Part shown: positions 14,709 through 21,619 of the stretch, piece after piece | How positions within the stretch are numbered: position 1 is the stretch's first letter | How the letters are laid out: the number at the start of each line of letters is the position of its first letter | Assembly: GCA_007124075.1 (NCBI GenBank) | Contig: SLFV01000246.1 | Span: forward strand, 1-23,780 | Source of the DNA: Roseimaritima sp. | Lineage (GTDB): Bacteria > Planctomycetota > Planctomycetia > Pirellulales > Pirellulaceae | DNA: 23,780 nt | Direction of reading: 5' to 3' | Translations under genes and position numbers: made by a program | Notes under the pieces: generated by a model | The model's database searches: none | The model's input: the letters and a program-made list of their open reading frames with translations, nothing else | Told to the model about the DNA's origin: nothing

Positions 14709-15905
14709 TTGCTGTTTTCGCCGCCCTATCGCAATCCATTTCGTCGGCTGAGTGCGGGTGTCCTGCTGCTGTCGCTAGGGTGCCTGGGCTTCTTCCTGGG
14801 TGGCTGGGAAGGGATTTTTCGCCCCTTGCCGATCCATGGCCCCTCAATGTGCGGAACGCTTTGGGGCCCATCGCTGTCGATGCCTTGCCAGCGATGCGAA
14901 CTTGAGGTGCGGTTTCATGACTGGCCGCCACCGACGCGGGTTCGCTGCTGGAACTGCGGGTTGCAACAATCTCCCGATCAGGCGGTATCCCTGCCAGCCG
15001 ACAAGGTGTTAGTCGATACGCGGGCGTTCGGGAAAAGCTGGTTCCGTCAGGGACAACCGGTACGTGGGGATTTGGTGGCGGTTGAACTGTCTGGATCGCG
15101 AGCGGTCAAACGCCTGGTTGGTTTGCCGGGGGACCGGCTTTCGATCAAGGACGGGGAACTGCAAGTCAACGGGCAGCGTGTTGACCGGCAACTGCAGCAT
15201 CCTCCGGATCCCATTGCGGTGCATATTGCGGTGTTAAGTCAGCCTGCGGCCGAAGCGGAGGGTGGTCCTACGATGGCGAGACGTTGGCTGCCGGTGCCGA
15301 TCGTCGGTGGGGATCAGGATGGTGGATCCGCGGAGGTGCCGCACGAAACTTGGTGGAGGTACCATCACTTTTGCGTGCATTCGGGACAGCCCGACCAGAT
15401 CCGTGACGACGACCCCTACAACGCGACGATTCCACGAAAACTGCATGCGGTCGGTGATCTTCAGATCCGACTCCAATTCCGGCTGCCCCAGGCGGCCGTG
15501 ATTAAAGTAGCATTTTGGCGGCCCGACGCCCCGGCAGCTTTCCAGCGGCAATTTCCGGCAGGCTCGCACGACGTCGGCCTGGCTTCTGATGGTGGGCCAG
15601 AGGAAAGCTGGCGTCCCATCCCGCTGAACCGGTCGTTGCCGGTTGTCGACGCCCGCCACCCGGTGGCTGTGGCGGGTTGGTCTCCCAGTCCAACGTCGCC
15701 CTGCCGAGCGACGCTACTGCGTCGGCCCTATTGGGAGGTCGCACCAAAGCACCGCTTGCAGTGGCCTGGCGATACGATTGTTTTGCCCCCAGATCACTAC
15801 TTCGTCGTCGGCGACAACCTTGCCATTTCGGCAGACAGTCGCGAAGACCCGCTGGGGGTACGCAGCGAACACCTGCTGGGGCGGGTCCAAAAGCGCCCCT
15901 GGTGA
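14709..15905 (+). CDS. Atypical signal peptidase I (S26) with zinc-ribbon-like and large second insertion
   Basis: The 398-residue protein has one N-terminal membrane helix (about 14-31). The S26 boxes follow: IHGPSMCGTL with nucleophile S46, the AVKRLVGLPGDRLSIKDGEL block with general base K134, and VVGDNLAISADSRE (366-379). It should be a membrane-bound signal peptidase cleaving exported preproteins on the outer face. Two things are odd. Between the Ser and Lys boxes lie two CxxC pairs (C60/C63 and C80/C83) like a zinc ribbon. Between the Lys block and the GDN box there are about 200 extra residues rich in His, Trp and Pro. Usual bacterial enzymes have 200-330 residues and no ribbon. The TTG start is supported by AAGGA 7 bases upstream and a stop at 14652. 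It could serve a special substrate set alongside a housekeeping LepB. Confidence 0.85.
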   Translation: MLFSPPYRNPFRRLSAGVLLLSLGCLGFFLGGWEGIFRPLPIHGPSMCGTLWGPSLSMPCQRCELEVRFHDWPPPTRVRCWNCGLQQSPDQAVSLPADKVLVDTRAFGKSWFRQGQPVRGDLVAVELSGSRAVKRLVGLPGDRLSIKDGELQVNGQRVDRQLQHPPDPIAVHIAVLSQPAAEAEGGPTMARRWLPVPIVGGDQDGGSAEVPHETWWRYHHFCVHSGQPDQIRDDDPYNATIPRKLHAVGDLQIRLQFRLPQAAVIKVAFWRPDAPAAFQRQFPAGSHDVGLASDGGPEESWRPIPLNRSLPVVDARHPVAVAGWSPSPTSPCRATLLRRPYWEVAPKHRLQWPGDTIVLPPDHYFVVGDNLAISADSREDPLGVRSEHLLGRVQKRPW

Positions 15906-16243
15906 ACCATCGTTATCCACCGGCCGTAAGCACGAGAGGTTGTTCCGGCATTGCGGGATCCAGCGCGATGGATGTTGCCGATTTTTGCTATCGGATCCGC
16001 GAGATTTTAACTTTTTTCCTTAGCCACCCGCTACTGCGGGACCTTCCCGAAGTAATCTGTGGGGGATGCACTGTTTTTTTTGGCGTCCTTTGTGGGTTCG
16101 TCAACCGGTGGCAAAGCGTTTTGCTTGTAGCTTAGCATCGTGCGAACGGTCGCTTTCCGCCTTCTTCGTTTTCCTGGTTTGTCGACTTGTCAAGTTTTCC
16201 ATCGAACGACTCAAGCGACCCTTTGCATGGGGATCGTCCGACG
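15906..16243 (+). other. Intergenic stretch upstream of the kinase gene
   Basis: These 338 bases carry no gene I can support. A small hairpin (CCCGC-TACT-GCGGG, around 16027-16040) is not followed by a T run, while T-rich tracts at about 16006-16021 and 16073-16081 stand alone. No convincing -35/-10 pair was found for the kinase. The kinase frame is open back to a TTG at 16187. Confidence 0.4.
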
Positions 16244-18772
16244 ATGCATTCTTCCGATTCCGGTGGGGGGTCGTCGTCGTTCGAGGTTATTATCGCAGCC
16301 GAAGAATCGGATTTGCCCACCAGGATTGGCGAGTATCAAATTGAGCGGCTGATCGGCTCCGGAGGCATGGGACGCGTCTATTTGGCAACCCATGGTCCGA
16401 TGGAACGGAAAGTGGCGTTGAAGGTTTTGCCTGCCGAGAGGATGGACAACCCGAAGTCGGTAAAACGTTTTTACAGCGAAGTCCGAGCGGCCGCACGCGT
16501 GATGCATCCCAACATTGTGACTGCGTTTGATGCGGGGAAGGTCGCTGGGATCCACTTCTTGGCAATGGAATATGTCGATGGGTTGACCATTAGCCAATTG
16601 GTAACGCGTGACGGTCCGTTTGCGGTCGGCGATGCGGTCGAAAATCTCCGACAAGCCGCGTTAGGATTGCAGCAGGTCCATCGCTCCGGCATCGTCCATC
16701 GGGATATCAAACCCGCCAACATCATGCTGACACTCGATCGGGTGATTAAAGTCCTGGATCTTGGCTTGGCATCGGTTGGCAGGGATGTTCGCGATTCGAT
16801 TGAGCCTAATCGGCTGGTCGGGACCGTCGAATACATGTCGCCTGAACAGTTGGAATCGGCTGCTGATGCCGACGCGCGTGCGGACATTTACTCCCTTGGG
16901 GTGACCTTCTTTTTCATGCTGACTGGTAGTACGCCGTTCCAAGGAGGCACCTTGGAACAGGTCCGCAGTCATCGGCATGAAACGGTCCCGGATTTATGCA
17001 TGCTGCGATCGGATGTTGACGTGCGTATCGACCACATGTTTCAGCGGATGATGGCCAAGCGGCCCTTTGACCGGTATGCCACTGTGTCAGAGTTGCTGGA
17101 AGACATTGACCGGTGGCGAACGCTCAGCGGTGGTCAGGGGTATGCCCTGGCGGGAGCGACGCGTGTCGTCAGCGAGAACCCGACGGCGGCGGGGCTGGAG
17201 ACGACTTCCTCACCCGCGTCGACCGAGGTGTTGGGCATTGACTTGGGAATGTTCTATGGCACTGCGGCACGCGCCAATCCGGCTGGAGACGTGGAAGCAC
17301 TCTTTGCGGGCGGCCGCAACAAACCTCTGCTGCGTCTGGCGATCCACAGTCAATCGGATCAAGTTCAGGTCGGTGATACGGCGATCGCAGTGCGGTTGCA
17401 AAACCCGGAACGCGTCACGCATTGTTTGCCATTGTATTTAGGCCAAGCGATTGTCGAGCGTCGTGTCGCGGGGACTTGTTGCCCTCCGGAGGTCTTGCTG
17501 GCGATGCTGATTCGCAAGATTTCGTACAACGCATGGCACCACAAACAGTCGCCACTGGCCGCTGCGGTCACGGTGCCGGCGTGTTACGACCAACTGCATC
17601 GCCGCGCCATTCTGCAGGCTTGTCAGATTGCCGGTTTGCCGGAGGTGCGATTGGTTGACCGTTCGGTGGCGGCCGCCCAGGCAGCTTTGATGGATGACTG
17701 GTCACCACTGGGTCCAGATGCGTGTGCCGAAAGCCCCCAGCACCAGCTTGTGGTTTGTGTACTGGGCAACAGCACCGAGGTTGTGCTGCTGCGACGTGTC
17801 AGCGGCCGCCTGCAACAGTTGGCGGTTTCCGGGCAGTTGCACACGGGCACCCTGACTTGGCAACAAAAATTGGTCGACTTGGCGGCGGAGCAATGCAAGG
17901 AAAAATACGGTATCGAACCACGACGCTCGCTCCGCGATGCGGCTCAGTTGCAGGTGGCTTGCGAGCGGGCACTGAGCCATTTCTTGTTAAATAATCAAGC
18001 GACCCTCGAATTCATTGCCGGTGGTCAGCCGCGCCGACTGACCTTGCATCGGGAGGCGTTGTTTGCCGAATGTCGGCAATGGCTTGACGAATTCGAACGT
18101 AGGATTGACGACGTGCTTTCGGGTTCCGCAAACGGCGGGAATGCAATCCAGTCGTGTCTGACGGTGGGAGTGATTGCAAAGCTGCCTCCGCTTCGTCGCG
18201 TGTTGCGCAGATATCTGGGGGAACGGGTTCCATTGCGTTCGTTGGAACGTCTTGATTTAGCCAAGGGTGCCGCGTTGGCCGTCGCTGGCGAACTGCCCGG
18301 TCGGGATGGCATTCCGCTGCCGCCGCAGGCCTGCACCCCGCACGATTTGGGGATTTTGGTGCGAACCCCGGGGAAGAACGGAAAAACCAGCAAGAAAATT
18401 TTGCCCGTGGTACCGCGCGGAACGGTTCTGCCGGCACGGACCCACCGCCGACTGAACATGCAGGGCGATGACGAAACCCTTTCCAGAACCTTGACGCTGG
18501 TCGAATCCCGCAACTCGGTGGAAGGTTCGTGGCGCACGCTCGGAACCCAACGTGTCCCTGAATCCAGCAGTCTGGATTCCCGCGTGGAACTGAGTTTCAA
18601 AGTCGACGTCAATGGTCTTTTAACGGTCTCGGTTCGCGATCCGGCAACGGGCCAAACCGATTGGCTGCCGGTGTTGCCCAAACCAACGCTGACAGAAATC
18701 GAAGTCCGGCGGTGGCGCGATTGGCTGGACGACCTGGATGCATCCCGCAGCGGTATCTTCCGGCGACCGTAG
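16244..18772 (+). CDS. Ser/Thr protein kinase fused to an Hsp70/DnaK-like module
   Basis: The protein has 842 residues from the ATG at 16244, which has GGGGA about 10 bases upstream; a TTG at 16187 is the alternative. Residues 30-293 are a Hanks-type kinase: glycine loop GSGGMGRVYLA, K60 in VALKVL, HRDIKPANIM (D154), DLG in place of DFG (172-174), and GTVEYMSPEQ. After a short Ser/Thr-rich linker, residues 329-690 follow the Hsp70 ATPase order: GIDLG phosphate-1 motif, AVTVPACYDQLHRRA with IAGLPEVRLVDRSVAAA, a degenerate phosphate-2 segment (VVCVLGNSTEVVLL), a degenerate adenosine motif (LTVGVIAKLPPL) and AKGAALAVAG. Residues 699-801 resemble the Hsp70 substrate-binding beta domain (TPHDLGILVR, VELSFKVDVNGLLTVSVRDPATG). 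No membrane helix is seen, so it is probably cytoplasmic. The kinase looks active; the Hsp70 part looks like a binding module with doubtful ATPase activity. Confidence 0.88.
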   Translation: MHSSDSGGGSSSFEVIIAAEESDLPTRIGEYQIERLIGSGGMGRVYLATHGPMERKVALKVLPAERMDNPKSVKRFYSEVRAAARVMHPNIVTAFDAGKVAGIHFLAMEYVDGLTISQLVTRDGPFAVGDAVENLRQAALGLQQVHRSGIVHRDIKPANIMLTLDRVIKVLDLGLASVGRDVRDSIEPNRLVGTVEYMSPEQLESAADADARADIYSLGVTFFFMLTGSTPFQGGTLEQVRSHRHETVPDLCMLRSDVDVRIDHMFQRMMAKRPFDRYATVSELLEDIDRWRTLSGGQGYALAGATRVVSENPTAAGLETTSSPASTEVLGIDLGMFYGTAARANPAGDVEALFAGGRNKPLLRLAIHSQSDQVQVGDTAIAVRLQNPERVTHCLPLYLGQAIVERRVAGTCCPPEVLLAMLIRKISYNAWHHKQSPLAAAVTVPACYDQLHRRAILQACQIAGLPEVRLVDRSVAAAQAALMDDWSPLGPDACAESPQHQLVVCVLGNSTEVVLLRRVSGRLQQLAVSGQLHTGTLTWQQKLVDLAAEQCKEKYGIEPRRSLRDAAQLQVACERALSHFLLNNQATLEFIAGGQPRRLTLHREALFAECRQWLDEFERRIDDVLSGSANGGNAIQSCLTVGVIAKLPPLRRVLRRYLGERVPLRSLERLDLAKGAALAVAGELPGRDGIPLPPQACTPHDLGILVRTPGKNGKTSKKILPVVPRGTVLPARTHRRLNMQGDDETLSRTLTLVESRNSVEGSWRTLGTQRVPESSSLDSRVELSFKVDVNGLLTVSVRDPATGQTDWLPVLPKPTLTEIEVRRWRDWLDDLDASRSGIFRRP

Positions 18773-18796
18773 GGCAGACCCCTTGTTCCCAGGCCG

Positions 18797-20791
18797 TTAA
18801 GGAGTGATGTGATAATTATGGCACTGAGTGCATTGATCGCCTGCCGCAGATGGTCGATGGCAAGCCGCACAGGAGTTCTTTTCCAATAACCGGAACTGAC
18901 CCGCCGAATCGCTGGGATTGGCTTGCAGCCCAACCAGACCAGCATGCTGCAAATCTGCTAGGGGGATGTTCAGTTGATGACAGTGTTGGCAATCCTGCAA
19001 GGCGGGGATCTGTAAATGGGGTTGATGAGAAAACTTCGTGAAGGTTTTCCGTTTTTCGCTGGAACGATTCGCCACCCACGGCCTCTTCCGTGTTGCCGTC
19101 TGCGATGTCCGCAGGGGATGGCAGCGGACACAGGCAGCCACGGCGGGAAGCTGCAAGATTTCTGCAGTCAGCTTTGAGTGCGTGGGCAGGTCGCAAACCA
19201 AATCCAATAATCCGGTCAGCACCGAATCGGCATGCCCTCCGGGACGATAGCCAATCGACAGCCGAAACGCATCGCGTTGCCAACCGGTCACCGGCGATCG
19301 GGCCTCTGATGCCGGCAGTTTTGTGTCCTGGACTGCGCCAGCCTCCCCAGCCAACGCATCTTGGCCGCCGTCGATAAACCATTCGCGGTAAGCCACTTCC
19401 AACAGTTCATCGGACAGGCCCGCCAGGACTTTCTGCACGGTGTCGACCGATGCCCCCTGGAAACGCAATCGCTGCCGCAACACCACCGCACCTTCGTTGG
19501 CGGCCGATTCCAACAGGCCAGCAATTGCGGTGGCGATTTCCTCGGCCGCCAACTGCTGACGCGGATCGCGCGAATCGACCCGCTCGAAATCCGCAGCGGG
19601 CAACTCCCGCAACGCAGCGGTCGCCTCCGCATCACTGGCCAGCAACAGCCGCGTCAGGGGCGTAATCTGACCATCGTAAAAACCGGTTGCGGATCGTGGC
19701 CACTGCTCCGGCTTATCCGGTTTCACCGGCAAGGACGGGACCGATACCCAATCCAGACCAGCGCCGATTTCTACTTCCAAGCCTTGTTGGTGGCAGCCCG
19801 CGCAGGATTGTTCGAACGGATTAACCCGGGAAACCTCCCCGTGATGGTCGATCTGATGGCATTGGCGACAATCAAAATCGAGCGATGTGCCGTCAGGCCC
19901 GCCTTGCGCGTAGTGCTTCAAAGCGTGGGAGAGATGGTCAAAGGAAATCGTATACGGCTGGGTGTAAGGATAACGTGTCCACTGCGGGTGGCCGTCGGCG
20001 AAACTTGCGAAGCGATCACTGTGACAGGTCTGACATTGCTGGTTGGTCAGCATCGTCAAATCAGCATTCGCGCCATGATGCTCTCTGTGGCAAGCGCTGC
20101 ATTGCACCTGGGTCGACGCAAAGGGGGGGCCAGGCAAGCGATCATGCCAGGACTCTCCGCTGGCCTGCCGTTGTTTGCTAATCGCATCCAATTGCTGCTC
20201 GCTTAAGTGATGCGCCCAGGTAGCCCGCGCCTGCGGTATCGTCGCGTGATGGCAATCCATGCATAACTGGGTTTGGGTGACATGGGCATGTTGATCACCT
20301 GCGGAAACGAACCATTGCAACAGGGAACCTTTCGCCGCAGGATGACAGGAGGCACAGCGCTGGGATGCCAAACGTCCTTCCAGAATTTGCGCATGTGAAC
20401 GGTGCAATTCCCCCGGACGCAGAGGCGTCTGCTGCCAAGGCACCCCAAGCATCACCATCAATACGGCCACCAAGCTGGCTGCCATGACGACCGTCCAGCG
20501 GTGGCGGCGGGCATGCCATGAAAGCCGTGGAATGCAGGGGGCAGGCTGCAGTCCACATTCCCCCTTCGCGGTGGGCCCGGAACTGCATTTTCCACCCAGA
20601 CAGGCAGGGCGTCTACACTGGAATTTACCGTTCTGGTCTCGTGGCTGGCAGGGACCTGTCATCAGGCAGGTGCCCTCAGGTGATGGACCGTAGGGGCACA
20701 GCTTGCCTCGGTCGGCGTTTCCGCACACCCAGCGATCCGTCGGACGGTCGCTGGGAGGTGGTGAGGGCAAGCGAAAGTCGTCGCGTCGCAT
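18797..20791 (-). CDS. Membrane-anchored decaheme cytochrome c with cytoplasmic Cys-rich head
   Basis: The protein has 664 residues. Ten CxxCH haem c sites are present: CASCH (146), CMDCH (177), CSACH (231), CQTCH (253), CRQCH (308), CAGCH (330), and CVRCH, CQHCH, CAACH and CTQCH in the C-terminal fifth. A single membrane helix (about 99-117) preceded by Arg/His-rich sequence predicts N-in topology, with the haems in the periplasm or paryphoplasm. The first 90 residues hold nine cysteines in a duplicated pattern, C-x2-GP-x3-G-x-C-x5-C-x-P (32-49 and 69-88). About 190 residues without haem sites lie between the two haem clusters. It should conduct electrons outside the cytoplasmic membrane. 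It starts 9 bases after the di-heme cytochrome b gene and is the last gene of the block. It converges on the kinase gene, with only 24 bases between them. Confidence 0.92.
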   Translation of the reverse strand: MRRDDFRLPSPPPSDRPTDRWVCGNADRGKLCPYGPSPEGTCLMTGPCQPRDQNGKFQCRRPACLGGKCSSGPTAKGECGLQPAPCIPRLSWHARRHRWTVVMAASLVAVLMVMLGVPWQQTPLRPGELHRSHAQILEGRLASQRCASCHPAAKGSLLQWFVSAGDQHAHVTQTQLCMDCHHATIPQARATWAHHLSEQQLDAISKQRQASGESWHDRLPGPPFASTQVQCSACHREHHGANADLTMLTNQQCQTCHSDRFASFADGHPQWTRYPYTQPYTISFDHLSHALKHYAQGGPDGTSLDFDCRQCHQIDHHGEVSRVNPFEQSCAGCHQQGLEVEIGAGLDWVSVPSLPVKPDKPEQWPRSATGFYDGQITPLTRLLLASDAEATAALRELPAADFERVDSRDPRQQLAAEEIATAIAGLLESAANEGAVVLRQRLRFQGASVDTVQKVLAGLSDELLEVAYREWFIDGGQDALAGEAGAVQDTKLPASEARSPVTGWQRDAFRLSIGYRPGGHADSVLTGLLDLVCDLPTHSKLTAEILQLPAVAACVRCHPLRTSQTATRKRPWVANRSSEKRKTFTKFSHQPHLQIPALQDCQHCHQLNIPLADLQHAGLVGLQANPSDSAGQFRLLEKNSCAACHRPSAAGDQCTQCHNYHITP

Positions 20792-20800
20792 AATGGCCGA

Positions 20801-21619
20801 TTACCCCGAAAAGCGGATCGCCAGTAAAGCGTGGAGACAGCCCCAGGTCAGCAGTCCGATCGACAACGCGGCATGTACAATCAACCAGACACGCATCCGA
20901 AACTGCAAGGCATACTGGTAGTCCAGATCATCGCGGAGCCGCACCAGCGCGGCGTAGCGGTTGGCGGTTTGACGGGTTTGGTCTTCCAGATAGCGATCCA
21001 AATCACCCAGACGGTTCAGCAGGCGACGTCGCCGCGTTCCGTTGGGGATGGCAACATACGCCGCACTGGGTCTGCCCAAAAAGAACGGCTGTAGCGAAGC
21101 ACGATAAAAATCGGCCAGCACGACTGCTGCTGGCGTGGCTTTTAACTCCTGCAACAGTGCATCGGCTGCTTCGGCGATCGCGTGGCGTTGCCAGCCGATT
21201 TGTTCAAAACGAACCTCATTGTTTCCCACCGCTGAAAGTTTTCGCGGCAGCCTACGACTGGCGTACAGCCCGTAAAACCCGCTTCCCATGCAGCCCCAAA
21301 ACAGCGTCGCCAATCCTCCCTCAAACATCCCCGAAACGAACAGACGGGGAACATGCAAACAGTAAGCCGCCAGCACGAACCAACCGGTGTAGACATGAAT
21401 CTGCACCCAAGTGGACATCGACAGCAGAGGCAACATAGGCACGCGACGCCGCAGTCCGATCAGGATCAGCAGAAAGACGCACGCCAGCGTCGTCCCACCG
21501 GTCAAAAAAGCGGCATGCCCCAACCGTTGCTTTGTTACCCAGGTTGCCAAAACCAGGATAGCGATCGCCACCGCCGTCAGACTGCTCCCGAGACAACGTC
21601 TTTTTAGAAATCGATTCAC
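20801..21619 (-). CDS. Predicted di-heme cytochrome b-type membrane protein
   Basis: The 272-residue protein has about five membrane segments (roughly 12-28, 38-56, 70-90, 101-120 and 243-268), with a soluble helical stretch at about 125-240. Two helices each hold a pair of histidines 14 apart: H75/H89 and H249/H263. This H-x13-H arrangement in two helices is the classic way cytochrome b and ferric reductase-type proteins bind two b haems across the membrane. I know no named family for this protein, so the di-heme call is inference from spacing and context. The ATG at 21619 overlaps the stop of the ferredoxin gene by 4 bases (ATGA), and the decaheme gene follows after 9 bases. It would carry electrons between the cytoplasmic Fe-S protein and the periplasmic haems. 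The strongest alternative is a plain anchor protein. Confidence 0.7.
   Translation of the reverse strand: MNRFLKRRCLGSSLTAVAIAILVLATWVTKQRLGHAAFLTGGTTLACVFLLILIGLRRRVPMLPLLSMSTWVQIHVYTGWFVLAAYCLHVPRLFVSGMFEGGLATLFWGCMGSGFYGLYASRRLPRKLSAVGNNEVRFEQIGWQRHAIAEAADALLQELKATPAAVVLADFYRASLQPFFLGRPSAAYVAIPNGTRRRRLLNRLGDLDRYLEDQTRQTANRYAALVRLRDDLDYQYALQFRMRVWLIVHAALSIGLLTWGCLHALLAIRFSG

Noticed and set aside
18025..18945. 306-residue open frame on the minus strand opposite the kinase/Hsp70 gene
   Set aside because: The sense strand shows clear Hsp70-like motifs through this stretch. The antisense product is Ser/Arg-rich low complexity typical of a shadow frame.
19361..20206. 281-residue open frame on the plus strand opposite the decaheme cytochrome
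   Set aside because: The minus strand has regularly placed CxxCH motifs, so the plus frame is a shadow without motif support.
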